Below, one piece after another: positions 9,097 through 17,701 of a stretch of 64,000 bases of DNA; position 1 is the stretch's first letter, and the number at the start of each line of letters is the position of its first letter. The notes under the pieces were generated by a model, which was given only the letters and a program-made list of their open reading frames with translations, was not told the origin of the DNA and did not search any database. The position numbers and the translations under genes are program-made. Origin of the DNA: SIAQ01 sp964484265 (GTDB lineage: Bacteria; Planctomycetota; Planctomycetia; Gemmatales; Gemmataceae); NCBI GenBank assembly GCA_964484265.1, contig CAZAFH010000008.1, positions 1-64,000 of the forward strand. The letters run 5' to 3'.

Positions 9097-9558
9097 CTAC
9101 TTCTTCTCTGCGGGATAGACATCGGGCAATGAGTTTCGCTGGATCTCCATCAGCGCGACATCGACCTCGCTGTCGGCCGCGGGGTCGGCCTTGTTGGCAG
9201 CGGCGTCCACGATCTTTTTTAGATCCTGCGGTTCGATCTGCTGCGTCTGCTCGCCAGCCTGCATTGCTGCGAGAGCAACACCGAACAGGATGCGGAAGTG
9301 AAAATTGGCGATGCTGACCTTGTCATTGGGCAGCAGCGCGGCCCGGCGGACGCGCGTCCCGTTCACGCGCGTACCATTGGTGCTGCCGAGATCGCGCAGC
9401 AAGACCAGGCCATCGGTTTTGACAAGAACGCAATGGAGCTTCGAGACGCTCTTGTGGTCGATACGAATGTCCGTATCTTCTTGACGACCCACCAGCGTCA
9501 TATCTTTGGCGATCTCCACGGGAGAACCGCCTTCCAGAGGCACGAGCACCGCGCGCAT
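9097..9558 (-). CDS. small FHA-domain protein
   Basis: This 153-residue cytosolic protein is mainly one FHA domain (residues 2-95), a phosphothreonine-binding fold. The signature residues are present: LVGRQEDTDIRI, SVSKLHCVL (the SxxH motif) and LRDLGSTNGTRVNG. After the domain comes a short acidic/Gln-rich tail with no recognised fold. The start at 9558 has CTTGGAG upstream and is preferred over the longer frame from 9588. FHA proteins read Ser/Thr kinase output, and planctomycetes have many such kinases, but no kinase is adjacent. Partner unknown. Confidence 0.9.
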   Translation of the reverse strand: MRAVLVPLEGGSPVEIAKDMTLVGRQEDTDIRIDHKSVSKLHCVLVKTDGLVLLRDLGSTNGTRVNGTRVRRAALLPNDKVSIANFHFRILFGVALAAMQAGEQTQQIEPQDLKKIVDAAANKADPAADSEVDVALMEIQRNSLPDVYPAEKK

Positions 9559-9728
9559 GTAACTCCAAGAGTGCGGGTAAATCTGCAAACAACGTGCAAT
9601 TGCACCAAGTAACCGGCGTGTTGTCCAGACAGGGTTCTCTGGTAAATTTTATGGAAACCGTGTAGGTTGTCGATTGTGACGATGATAGCGATAGCACCGC
9701 GCTTGGCCGCTCTGTCGAAAGGAATCCA

Positions 9729-11063
9729 ATGCGGATCGCGCACTTTATTCAGCGATACCCGCCCGCGCTGGGCGGAGCCGAGGCTTACTTCTCACGACTG
9801 AGCCGATATCACGCGCAGCAAGGCGACGAGGTCACCGTCTTCACGAGCGATGCCGTCGGAATGGAGGCGTTGTGGTCACCGACGGCTCCGCGCGCCGCCG
9901 CCGGGGTGGCGGATGAGGCTGGCGTTCGCGTTCGGCGCTATCCACTCTGGCGGATGCGCGGTCGGCGCTGGCTGCTCAAGCCGTTGTCGTTGATTCCACA
10001 TCGGCTTCTCCAATGTTTGACGCTTCCGTGCAATCCGATCTCGCTGGCGATGTGGCAAGACGCCGGCGCGTTTCCGACGCGCTTCGATGCCGTACACGCC
10101 TCGGCTTTTCCGTATGCCTTCCCCATCGCGTGTGCGCGCCGCCTGGCGCGATCGCAGAATATTCCGCTCTTTCTCACGCCGTTCCTGCATCTCGGTGACC
10201 CAGCGGATCCCGCGGACCCGATTCGGCGTGCCTACACGACGCCCGCGCTGCGATGGTTGTTGCGTGAAGCCGACGGCGTCTTCGTGCAGACGGAGAGCGA
10301 ATACCATGCCGCCCTGGCTCTGGGCGTCCCCGAGTCGCGGTTGCACTTGCAAGGCATGGGAGTGGACGCGGACGAATGCACGGGCGGCGAGCGTAAGCAC
10401 GGTAGAAAACGCTGGAATCTTCCAGACGATGCGCTCGCGATCGGGCATCTCGCGAACCTCAGCTGGGAGAAAGGCGGCGTGGACCTCTTCGCGGCGGCGG
10501 AGATTTTATGGTCGCGCGGCCAGGCCGCTTATTTGCTGCTTGCGGGACCGATGATGCCGAACTTCGCACGAGTTTGGCATGACCTCGAAAGGCGTCAGCC
10601 CAACGCGGCTCGGCGATTCGTTCGTGTGACCGGTCCTTTGACCGATTCGGAAAAGCGTGATTTTTTCGCCTCGATCGACGTGTTCGCTCTGCCCAGCCGG
10701 TGCGATTCCTTCGGCCTGGTGTTGCTTGAAGCATGGGCGAACGGCGTGCCGAACCTCGGATATCGCGCGGGCGGCATTGCGGATGTCATACGCCACGAGC
10801 GCGACGGCTTGCTCGTGCCGTGCGGCGACATCAAATCGCTGGCAGACGCGCTGTCTCAGCTGCGCGAATGCGAGGATCGGCGAATTCAGATGGGCGCCGA
10901 CGGACGACTTCGCCTTGAGAAGGAATTCGCGTGGCCGGACAAGCTGGCAATAGTGCGGGATGCCATTCAGAAGGTGACGAAAAAAAAGAACTCGGGCCGA
11001 GAAAGCTCCAAGGACGCTGCCAGCCCTGAAAGCAAAAAACTCGGCCCGAGAATCTCTGTATGA
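9729..11063 (+). CDS. glycosyltransferase family 4 (GT-B)
   Basis: The 444-residue protein begins IAHFIQRYPPALGGAEAYFSRL, the usual donor/acceptor opening of GT4 enzymes with a glycine-rich loop. The C-terminal Glycos_transf_1 domain carries RCDSFGLVLLEAWANG, the family's E-x7-E-like element, followed by GGIADVI and DGLLVPCGD. It transfers a sugar from an activated donor to an unknown acceptor, likely a cell-envelope or exopolysaccharide glycan. The last 30 residues are Lys/Ser-rich and encoded by a self-complementary stretch (CTCGGGCCGAG at 10991-11001 and its complement at 11040-11050), probably a terminator hairpin overrun by the frame. No other polysaccharide genes are adjacent. Confidence 0.88.
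   Translation: MRIAHFIQRYPPALGGAEAYFSRLSRYHAQQGDEVTVFTSDAVGMEALWSPTAPRAAAGVADEAGVRVRRYPLWRMRGRRWLLKPLSLIPHRLLQCLTLPCNPISLAMWQDAGAFPTRFDAVHASAFPYAFPIACARRLARSQNIPLFLTPFLHLGDPADPADPIRRAYTTPALRWLLREADGVFVQTESEYHAALALGVPESRLHLQGMGVDADECTGGERKHGRKRWNLPDDALAIGHLANLSWEKGGVDLFAAAEILWSRGQAAYLLLAGPMMPNFARVWHDLERRQPNAARRFVRVTGPLTDSEKRDFFASIDVFALPSRCDSFGLVLLEAWANGVPNLGYRAGGIADVIRHERDGLLVPCGDIKSLADALSQLRECEDRRIQMGADGRLRLEKEFAWPDKLAIVRDAIQKVTKKKNSGRESSKDAASPESKKLGPRISV
10991..11050 (+). terminator. stem formed inside the 3' end of the glycosyltransferase gene
   Basis: CTCGGGCCGAG (10991-11001) and CTCGGCCCGAG (11040-11050) are exact reverse complements, with a 38-nt loop. They overlap the end of the coding frame. 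No long T run follows, so the terminator role is uncertain. Confidence 0.4.
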
Positions 11064-11469
11064 AATATTACAAAAAAGAAATGTGCCTGGCAACCCGAAT
11101 CGGCGAAGAATTTTTATCGTTTTCATCTATACCTTCGACGGGTGACATTGACGCTTTTCCGAGCCGCGACCGTGAGGGAGCGGCCAACAAAATCTGTTCC
11201 GGAAAGTTATCCGGCTGGCCGCTCCCTCACGGTCGCGGCTCGGAAATGTTTCGGTCCGTCGGCAAATGCGACAATCTCCACCGCGTGTAGTATGTACTCC
11301 GCGCGGCTCAAATCCTGCCACGCAGATTGCGGGGAAACGCAAGGGATGAAAATACAGAATCGACTAAAGGAATTCGTTTCCTACTTGCTCCCAGAGACCT
11401 GGCGGGGTAAAATGGATTGAGTTGTAAGCAGATCACATCCCGCTCATTGTTCATAGAAGGAGATTGGCC
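11064..11469. other. intergenic region with one long hairpin repeat and no gene
   Basis: About 400 bp without a credible gene. Its main content is the 31-bp inverted repeat described separately. Short open frames here are translations of that repeat. The remainder up to the Bax-inhibitor gene has only that gene's AGAAGGAG ribosome-binding site. Confidence 0.65.
11156..11246. repeat. 31-bp perfect inverted repeat (GAGCCGCGACCGTGAGGGAG family)
   Basis: Arm 11156-11186 reads TTTCCGAGCCGCGACC... and pairs exactly with 11216-11246 across a 29-nt spacer. Translation in several frames yields spurious SRDREGAA-like peptides. I recall this core as a widespread interspersed repeat of Gemmata-type genomes; the sequence itself shows only the perfect symmetry. 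Confidence 0.85.
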
Positions 11470-12210
11470 ATGCGTTTCGAAATGGCGCCCCTGGCGATTG
11501 AATCTGGTCGGAGCGAGCGCGCAGTGTTCATTCGGCGAACTTACATGCACCTCGCCGGCGCGATTCTTGCGTTCACGATGCTCGAGGTAGCGCTGTTCAA
11601 ATTCCTGGTTCCCGCATTCCCAGCACTGCACCAGGCGTTGCTCACCTACGTGATGAGCCCGATTCCGCAACTCGTGGTGTTGCTGGCGTTCATTGGCGTC
11701 GGTTTCCTCGCACGCTACTGGGCTAACAACGGCGGCTCGCCTGCGATGCAGTATGCCGGCTTGAGTTTGTTCGTCGTCGCCGAGGCGATTATTTTCGTGC
11801 CGATCCTATACATCGCGACGCACTTCTTCAATCCCTCGCTTCTCGTGCAGGCTGCGGTGTTGACCCTCAGCCTATTCGCGGGGTTGACGGCGACTGTGTT
11901 CATCACGCGAAAAGATTTCTCGTTCATGGCCAGCCTCTTGACGATTGCGTCGTTCCTGATGCTGGGCGTCGTCATCTGCGCGGTCATCATGATGTTGAGC
12001 GGGTTCCCGGTTGGCTGGCACTTCAGCCTGGGAATCGCGATCTTCGGCGTCATGCTCGCGGCGGGGTTCATCCTGTATGACACCTCGAATGTCATGCTGC
12101 ATTTCCGCACTGACCAGCATGTCGCTGCGTCGTTGGAATTGTTTTCCTCGATCGCGTATCTGTTCTTCCAGATTCTGCGCATCCTGATGCTGACGCAGAG
12201 CCGCGACTAA
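11470..12210 (+). CDS. Bax inhibitor-1/YccA family membrane protein
   Basis: 246 residues with about seven hydrophobic segments after a short polar N-terminus (RRTYMHLAGAILAFTMLEVALF). The order of helices, the small-residue-rich helices and the conserved acidic position in the fifth to sixth segments (FILYDTSNVMLHF) fit Bax1-I/TMBIM proteins such as YccA and YbhL. Known members act in membrane-protein quality control or as pH-sensitive calcium leak channels; which applies here cannot be read. ATG 11470 has AGAAGGAG upstream, so the TTG at 11464 is rejected. Transcription ends at a strong terminator just downstream. Confidence 0.9.
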   Translation: MRFEMAPLAIESGRSERAVFIRRTYMHLAGAILAFTMLEVALFKFLVPAFPALHQALLTYVMSPIPQLVVLLAFIGVGFLARYWANNGGSPAMQYAGLSLFVVAEAIIFVPILYIATHFFNPSLLVQAAVLTLSLFAGLTATVFITRKDFSFMASLLTIASFLMLGVVICAVIMMLSGFPVGWHFSLGIAIFGVMLAAGFILYDTSNVMLHFRTDQHVAASLELFSSIAYLFFQILRILMLTQSRD

Positions 12211-12237
12211 AAATCGGCGATGAGATTCACTCGACGA

Positions 12238-12272
12238 CGCGCGGCTGTTTCGACAGCCGCGCGTTTTTTTTT
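12238..12272 (+). terminator. rho-independent terminator with UUCG tetraloop
   Basis: CGCGCGGCTGT (12238-12248), loop TTCG, ACAGCCGCGCG (12253-12263) form a perfect 11-bp stem followed by nine T. It lies 28 bp after the Bax-inhibitor-like gene. Confidence 0.92.
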
Positions 12273-12280
12273 CTTCCCCG

Positions 12281-12459
12281 CCCAACATTGACGCTGCCCT
12301 CAAAAGTCGTCGGCGACCACCGTAGACATCACGCTCTGCGTGATGTGTTTTGAGTTTTTCAAGAATCGCTGTCATTCTTGGGTGATCAATGCAAATCCAT
12401 CACGCGGAGCGTGATGGCTACGGTAGACCCCGACTTTTGAGGGCGGCGTCAACATTGGG
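12281..12459. repeat. nested inverted repeat with the CATCACGC core
   Basis: Outer arms 12281-12309 and 12431-12459 match at 26 of 29 positions as reverse complements (core CGACTTTTGAGGGC). Inner arms 12320-12345 and 12397-12422 match at 24 of 26 (CCGTAG.CATCACGCTC). The inner part is related to the element at 28815-28867. It looks like a small non-autonomous or REP-type element. Confidence 0.8.
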
Positions 12460-12486
12460 AAAATCATTTCGCACGAACGGTGTCTC

Positions 12487-13416
12487 ATGTCGGATGCCAA
12501 ACCCACGAAGCCGCCTTCGGACGAGTTGACGAAACAGCTCAAGGAAACGCTCGTCCGGCGAAGGCCGAAACCCGCGAAGATCGTGCTTGTCACGCTCGCC
12601 GTCAGCGTGGTGTTTCTGGTAGGCCTGGCATATTTCCTCTACAACGGTCCGCGTCTGCCGCCGTTGCAAGTGCTGGCGTTCGATGTCGTGGCGGTCGAGG
12701 GCGAAAGCCCGGCCGCGCGGGTGCAGCTTTTTTCCAACGAGCCGGAGACGCCGCTGACGGCGCTACGGCGAAAGAGTGTCGTCATCCAGGAACCGCGGCG
12801 CGTGAATCAACCGGACGCGAACAGGCGTCTGGAAACCTTGCAAAGCGATGACGCCGGCCAGGCCGAGATCGATTGGTCGATTGGCAAGGAAACGATCGGC
12901 GAGTTCCTGGCCAGCTATGTCAATTTCGAAAGACAACACGCCAGCGTGAACGATCGTGGTCTGCTCTTCGTTTGGCCGGCGGCGACGCCGATCGTCATCG
13001 TCGCGGCGGACGAGGCTTTGATCGCGGATGAACTGAACGCCGAGGCCGGGACGGCGCTGATGAAAGCATCCACTGATGGTTGGCGCGTCATCTACGTCTG
13101 CACGGAGCAAACCGCACCGGCAGAGTTCGTCCTGGCCCGGCAGTGGTTGCGGCGGCAGCCGCGATTGCCGCGAGGCCCCGTGCTTGGGCCGCGGCATCCG
13201 CTCGAAACGCCAGCGTCGGAAGAGAGCCGAAGAGAAATCTTTGCCTCGCTCGAAAAGAAATTCACCGGACCGAAGCTGGCCATCGTCAAGTCACCGGCGA
13301 CGGCTCGCATCGCAAAAGACGCACGACTGCCGACAACGATTCTCGGCGATGCGAAGGATCTCCCTGGCGTCCAAAGCGCGGCAACATGGGCGGATGTCGC
13401 AATCAAACGGAAGTAG
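12487..13416 (+). CDS. single-pass membrane-anchored protein of unknown function
   Basis: 309 residues. A polar, Lys/Arg-rich N-terminus of about 30 residues precedes one transmembrane helix (IVLVTLAVSVVFLVGLAYFLY, residues about 33-53), so the bulk is probably periplasmic. The mature part has an immunoglobulin-like stretch, then a Rossmann-like C-terminal half (TPIVIVAADEALI ... GWRVIYVCTE ... KLAIVKSPATARIAKDA) reminiscent of the LNS2/App1 or HAD phosphatase-like layout. The catalytic Asp-rich loop is not clear, so I do not call an enzyme. It precedes the large hydrolase by about 100 bp on the same strand. Confidence 0.75.
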   Translation: MSDAKPTKPPSDELTKQLKETLVRRRPKPAKIVLVTLAVSVVFLVGLAYFLYNGPRLPPLQVLAFDVVAVEGESPAARVQLFSNEPETPLTALRRKSVVIQEPRRVNQPDANRRLETLQSDDAGQAEIDWSIGKETIGEFLASYVNFERQHASVNDRGLLFVWPAATPIVIVAADEALIADELNAEAGTALMKASTDGWRVIYVCTEQTAPAEFVLARQWLRRQPRLPRGPVLGPRHPLETPASEESRREIFASLEKKFTGPKLAIVKSPATARIAKDARLPTTILGDAKDLPGVQSAATWADVAIKRK

Positions 13417-13513
13417 CCGATCGGCGAGCCAGGCAATTTGCTATCCCGAACGCGCCCCATATCATACCTCCGCTGGCTGCATCGCGGCCTCATTTTTTCC
13501 GGGGGGGCAAATC

Positions 13514-15835
13514 ATGCGAAAGATCATCATCCTTGGTCTGGCGGCCTTCGTTATCGGCCATTCACACGCACAGGAAAAGACAGCGGCGTCGCTCCAAAAA
13601 CTTGACGCGCGCGTCTTTTCTCCCGACTCCGCCGACGCCAAGCTGCGCTGGGATTTCGTGACCCGGCTTCGCAATGACGTCAACAAGCGCGACGTCGAAG
13701 CCTGGCGCGGCATCAAGACCAAGGCCGACTGGGAAAAATTCCGCGACGAACGCATTGCCAAGCTCAAGCTATCGCTCGGCGCTTTCGGTCCGGTTCCCAA
13801 GGTCAACGCCATCACCACAAAGAAACTCCAGGGCGATGGTTTTACGGTCGAGTGCATCCTCTTCGAGACGCGGCCCAATTTCTACGTGACCGCGAATCTG
13901 TACGCGCCGAAGGACGTGTCGAAACCGATGCCCGGATTTCTCATCATCCATAGCCATCACAATCCGAAGACCCAGCAAGAGCTGCAAGACATGGGTATTC
14001 TGTGGGCCAAACAAGGCTGCACCGTGCTCGTGCCAGACATGCTCGGCCATGGCGAACGCCGGCAGCATCCCTTCACCGACGCCAAATCCTATCCCGAAGC
14101 GTTCAAGGTCGGCCGGCAGGATTACTATTTCCGCTACAACGTCAATTTGCAGCTACAACTCGTCGGCGACAGCTTGATGGGCTGGATGATCTGGGACCTG
14201 ATGCGAGCTGTCGATCTGCTCGAACAGCGTCCGAATATCGACAAATCGAAGATCATGGCGTTTGGCTCGGTGGCGGGCGGCGGCGATCCGTGCGCGGTCC
14301 TCGCGGCTATCGATCCACGCATTCAGGCTGCCGCGCCGTTCAACTTCGGCGGACCGCAACCGGAGACCTCTGTGTTCAAAGATGACCCGGAACTATCGTT
14401 CAACTACATGGGCGGCGGTTCGTGGGAATCGACACGCACGCTCCGCCTTGGCGCTCGCGATGGCTTTCTGCCCTGGCTCATCGTCGGCAGTATTGCACCG
14501 CGCGGCCTTGTCTACAGCCACGAATTCGCCTGGGATGAAAAACGTGATCCGGTTTGGGCACGCTACAACAAGATCTGGAGCGACTTCTACGGCGTGAAAG
14601 ACAAACTCGCCTCGTCCAAGGGCCGCGGTTCGGTCAAGGGCAAGCCGCCCGAATCGACGCATTGCAATAACATCGGCTTCGAGCATCGCAAACCGATTTA
14701 CCCGACGCTGACGAAATGGTTCGGGCTGCCGATCCCCGAGGAAACGAAGTCACGCTTCGACTCGGCCGAGCTGCGTTGCTGGACCGACGACGCAAAGAAG
14801 ACACTCAAGCCGTTGTACGTCCACGAAATCCTGCGCAACCAGAAATTCAAAACCGAGAAGATCGACCTGCGCGAACGCTGGCTAGACCTTCTTGGCATCG
14901 CGCCAAAGAGCAGCGGCGCCGACCTGATCCGCAATCCCGCGAAAGCGATTTGCCAAATTGAAACTGTCAAAGAGAGCGATCCTGCCTGGAAAAAGCTGAA
15001 TTTCAGCGTGGAACGTATCATCGTCACGCATCCCGGCGAACCGACGCTGCGAGTGCCCGCCGTGCTATTGCGGCCGCAGGGAAAGATCGCCGTGCCACAC
15101 GTCGTGATCGGCCTCGCGCAGGACGGGAAGGCGGGGTTCCTCAAGCATCGCGCCGAGACGATTGCCGAGTTATTGATGAAATACAAGGTCGCGGTTTGCC
15201 TGCCTGACCTGCGAGGCATGGGCGAGACCGCCAAGGACGGCCGAGACCGCACCAGCGGCGCCACGACGTATTCCGCCGTGTTGCAACGGCACGGCTTGAC
15301 GGTTCCCGGTGTGCAGTTACAAGAGCTGGCGGCGGTGATGAATGCATTGCCCGGCCGGGGCTTCAAGACGATTTCGCTGTGGGCGGATTCGTTCGCGGAG
15401 CCGAACGATTCGGGCATCAACTTCGCCGTCCCGCTCGATGCCGCGAAAATGCCGCGCCAGTCCGAACCGATTTCCGGGCTGCTCGCGCTGCTGGGAGGCG
15501 CGTTCGGCGGTGACAATGTCAAGGGCGTCTACGTCCGCGGCGGTCTCGTCAGTTTTCGCTCGATGCTCGATAGCCCGTTCTGCTATTTTCCACACGAGGC
15601 GTCGATCCCTGGCGTTCTCAAGCTGGGCGATATCGATACCGTCGCCGCGGCCAATGGCAAACGCTACCTGAGGCTCGAAGCGCTTGTGGATGGCCTGAAC
15701 CGGCGCGTCGGCGACAAGGCGCTCGCGGCGGCGTATCGGAGCGTCATGTTCACGCGCCCGGCACACAAGCTCATGGTGCTGCGATCCCAACCCGGCACGT
15801 CCGGCGAGATCGCAACCTTCCTGGCGGCGCGATAA
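13514..15835 (+). CDS. secreted large alpha/beta hydrolase (dienelactone-hydrolase/acetyl-xylan-esterase-like)
   Basis: The start is ATG 13514, giving a signal peptide (KIIILGLAAFVIGHSHAQ). The 773 residues appear to hold two alpha/beta-hydrolase halves. The first has LIIHSHHNPKTQ, VLVPDMLGHGERR and KIMAFGSVAGGGDPCAVLAAID; where the family normally has G-x-S-G-G-G this protein reads G-S-V-A-G-G-G, so alanine seems to sit at the nucleophile position. The second half has VVIGLAQDGKAGF, VCLPDLRGMGET and SLWADSFAEPND, which could supply a serine. A role in polysaccharide deacetylation is usual for related planctomycete proteins. A longer frame from 13076 overlaps the previous gene and lacks a signal. 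Confidence 0.82.
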   Translation: MRKIIILGLAAFVIGHSHAQEKTAASLQKLDARVFSPDSADAKLRWDFVTRLRNDVNKRDVEAWRGIKTKADWEKFRDERIAKLKLSLGAFGPVPKVNAITTKKLQGDGFTVECILFETRPNFYVTANLYAPKDVSKPMPGFLIIHSHHNPKTQQELQDMGILWAKQGCTVLVPDMLGHGERRQHPFTDAKSYPEAFKVGRQDYYFRYNVNLQLQLVGDSLMGWMIWDLMRAVDLLEQRPNIDKSKIMAFGSVAGGGDPCAVLAAIDPRIQAAAPFNFGGPQPETSVFKDDPELSFNYMGGGSWESTRTLRLGARDGFLPWLIVGSIAPRGLVYSHEFAWDEKRDPVWARYNKIWSDFYGVKDKLASSKGRGSVKGKPPESTHCNNIGFEHRKPIYPTLTKWFGLPIPEETKSRFDSAELRCWTDDAKKTLKPLYVHEILRNQKFKTEKIDLRERWLDLLGIAPKSSGADLIRNPAKAICQIETVKESDPAWKKLNFSVERIIVTHPGEPTLRVPAVLLRPQGKIAVPHVVIGLAQDGKAGFLKHRAETIAELLMKYKVAVCLPDLRGMGETAKDGRDRTSGATTYSAVLQRHGLTVPGVQLQELAAVMNALPGRGFKTISLWADSFAEPNDSGINFAVPLDAAKMPRQSEPISGLLALLGGAFGGDNVKGVYVRGGLVSFRSMLDSPFCYFPHEASIPGVLKLGDIDTVAAANGKRYLRLEALVDGLNRRVGDKALAAAYRSVMFTRPAHKLMVLRSQPGTSGEIATFLAAR

Positions 15836-15865
15836 GGGACCGCCCACGCAATGTTTAGATAAGTT

Positions 15866-15973
15866 GCGAAAAATCTATCCCCGATCTACGTCTGCCGCTT
15901 GCGGCTTAGCGCTCAACTCGGCACCATGCTGAGCGCTAAGCCGCAAGCGGCAGACACGGAAGTTGTTTTTCAA
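15866..15973 (+). repeat. hairpin repeat, copy 1 (upstream of the ClpP-like gene)
   Basis: A palindromic element of about 105 bp. TCTGCCGCTTGCGGCTTAGC is followed by CTCAAC...GCACCATGCTGAG and then by the complementary GCTAAGCCGCAAGCGGCAGA. Its right end reads ACACGGAAGT.GTTTTTCAA. It is in the same orientation as copy 2 at 16531-16640. Confidence 0.85.
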
Positions 15974-15994
15974 ACTATCCTTAACAGAGTGCCA

Positions 15995-16507
15995 ATGACC
16001 ACCGAAAAAAAACGACGTAAACCGCTGGAACTCGCGCTCGTGGGCGACGTCGATGACTGGGAAACCGATGTCCTCAAGGAAATGCTCGAAGCGAAACCCC
16101 GCGGCGAGTGCGTGCTCTATTTCGACAGCCTCGGCGGCAGCGTTTACGGCGCCCTCGCCGTCACCACACTTATGCGTCAGCGCCAGCTGCAATGCACCGG
16201 CATCGTGCTCGGGGAATGCTCGTCGGCGGCGCTGCTGATCTTCGCGGCTTGCCAGAAACGAATGGTGACGCGCTACAGCACCCTGCTCTTTCACCGCATG
16301 CGCTGGCAGAGCGAGAAGCGCGTCGGCGCCGCCGAGGCCGGCCTCTGGGCGAGCCATTTCAAGGGCATGGAATCCGATATCGACGAACTCCAGGCAAGAT
16401 TATTTGGCGCCGCTGAAAGCCAAATTCGCGATTGGACGGCGCAAGGCCGATACGTGAACGGCAAAGAACTCGCCGACGCCGGCCTCGCGGAGTTGTTCGA
16501 AGTCTGA
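15995..16507 (+). CDS. ClpP/SppA-like serine peptidase family protein (S14-like)
   Basis: 170 residues from ATG 15995; the in-frame extension upstream to 15899 is translated from the hairpin repeat and is rejected. The crotonase-like ClpP fold is indicated by LYFDSLGGSVYGALAV (the usual NSPGG turn), CTGIVLGECSSAALLIFAA (the nucleophile-Ser strand) and STLLFHRMRW (the His region of MIHQP in ClpP). After that comes a helical segment and GRYVNGKELADAGLAELFE, matching ClpP's DRDNFMTAEEAKEYGLID. It is shorter and more divergent than housekeeping ClpP, so it is probably a specialised paralogue or inactive relative. It is flanked by two direct repeats. Confidence 0.82.
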   Translation: MTTEKKRRKPLELALVGDVDDWETDVLKEMLEAKPRGECVLYFDSLGGSVYGALAVTTLMRQRQLQCTGIVLGECSSAALLIFAACQKRMVTRYSTLLFHRMRWQSEKRVGAAEAGLWASHFKGMESDIDELQARLFGAAESQIRDWTAQGRYVNGKELADAGLAELFEV

Positions 16508-16530
16508 TGGATCCCATTGCTTGGCGACGC

Positions 16531-16640
16531 TCGAAAAAATAGCTTCCCGTTTTGCTTCTGCCGCTTGCGGCTTAGCGCTCAACAGGGCACCATGCTGAGC
16601 GCTATCCCGCAAGCGGCAGACACGGAAGCTATTTTTCAAG
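16531..16640 (+). repeat. hairpin repeat, copy 2 (downstream of the ClpP-like gene)
   Basis: The second copy has the same TGCCGCTTGCGGCTTAGCG core and the same right end (ACACGGAAGCTATTTTTCAA). Its inverted arms are longer, reaching TCGAAAAAATAGCTTCCC on the left, so it folds over about 50 bp per arm with mismatches. Confidence 0.85.
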
Positions 16641-16801
16641 TATAAATAAGACACGTTTGACATAAATAAAGACGATATTTCGCGGAACTGATAAACTGTC
16701 GAGACCGACAAAATAGGAAAAAATCGAAACGGAAGCTTGCGAATGAGTCGCTATCTATGATAAAAAGATGAAAGACGATCTCTTGGTTAGGAATCAACCT
16801 C

Positions 16802-17677
16802 ATGCAATCAAAATCGACGGCCTCCTTCCAACAATTTCTCTTCTCCACGATGATCGGCGCCTGCATTTTTTGCTTCGTCGGCTTCGTCACGCTCGGAACT
16901 TCGCCCTCACGAGCCATCGCTCAAGAGGAAAATAAAGAAGAAGCGCCCAAGGCCGAAGAAGGCGGCGAAGCTCAGGTCAAGGGCAAAGTGAACCCGGTCG
17001 CTCACTTCTTTTCGTCGATCGGCTGGGTGTTCGGCATGATGTTCGCCGCGATCTCGGTTGGCATGGTCGCGCTGATTATCATCCTGCTGCTCGACCTGCG
17101 TCTGGGCGAATCGGTGCCGCCGGCGTTCGTCGAGGAATTCACCGACATGGTGAACAAGCGCCAGTTCAAACAGGCGTATGATCTTTGCCGAAACGAAACG
17201 TCCTACATCGCCCGCGTGCTCACCGCTGGCATGGGTCGTCTGCAATACGGCATCGAGGATGCCCGCGAATCGATGCATGCAATGTCCGAATCGGTCAAGA
17301 CGGGCAAGGATTCGTGGATCAGCTACCTCGGCGTTATCGGCACGCTTGGACCTTTGCTCGGTCTCGTCGGCACGGTGTCGGGTATGATCGGTGCGTTCCG
17401 CAAACTCGGCGAATCGACCAAGGCGCCCGAGGCGTCTGAACTCGCGGGCGAAATTTCTCACGCCCTCGTCGTGACGCTCGTCGGTGTCGCCATCGCCGTA
17501 CCCGCGATTTTCTTCTTTACGTTCTTTAAGAACCGCCTGAGCAGTCTGTCGGTCAACACGCTAAACCTTGCCGACGATCTGTTGACGCAGATGTACCACA
17601 ACTCGAAGAAGACCACCGGCGGACCGGCGTCGGCGTCGAGTGAGCGTGCTTCCACGGGTGTGCAAGCGAAGGGCTAA
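16802..17677 (+). CDS. exbB: ExbB/TolQ/MotA-type proton channel protein
   Basis: A 291-residue inner-membrane motor subunit. An N-terminal export-type segment (ACIFCFVGFVTLG, cleavage near AIAQEE) precedes an acidic linker. Three helices follow: WVFGMMFAAISVGMVALIIILLLD, WISYLGVIGTLGPLLGLVGTV and ALVVTLVGVAIAVPAIFFFTFF. The last two carry the conserved GTxxPLLGLxGTV and the threonine of helix 3 (VVTLVG), the residues lining the proton path in ExbB/TolQ. With the two ExbD genes downstream it should form a proton-driven stator. It heads a five-gene run on the plus strand. The periplasmic N-terminal extension is common in planctomycete and other extended ExbB proteins. Confidence 0.93.
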   Translation: MQSKSTASFQQFLFSTMIGACIFCFVGFVTLGTSPSRAIAQEENKEEAPKAEEGGEAQVKGKVNPVAHFFSSIGWVFGMMFAAISVGMVALIIILLLDLRLGESVPPAFVEEFTDMVNKRQFKQAYDLCRNETSYIARVLTAGMGRLQYGIEDARESMHAMSESVKTGKDSWISYLGVIGTLGPLLGLVGTVSGMIGAFRKLGESTKAPEASELAGEISHALVVTLVGVAIAVPAIFFFTFFKNRLSSLSVNTLNLADDLLTQMYHNSKKTTGGPASASSERASTGVQAKG

Positions 17678-17701
17678 TTCAGGAATCGAGAGGGTGAAAT
17701 C

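Noticed and set aside
11060..11420. Several short frames between the glycosyltransferase and Bax-inhibitor genes
   Set aside because: They are translations of the 31-bp inverted repeat and lack ribosome-binding sites.
13076..13513. N-terminal extension of the large hydrolase frame
   Set aside because: It overlaps the preceding gene in a different frame and would bury the signal peptide that starts at 13514.
15899..15994. N-terminal extension of the ClpP-like frame
   Set aside because: This part is encoded by hairpin repeat copy 1, so it reflects the repeat rather than protein.
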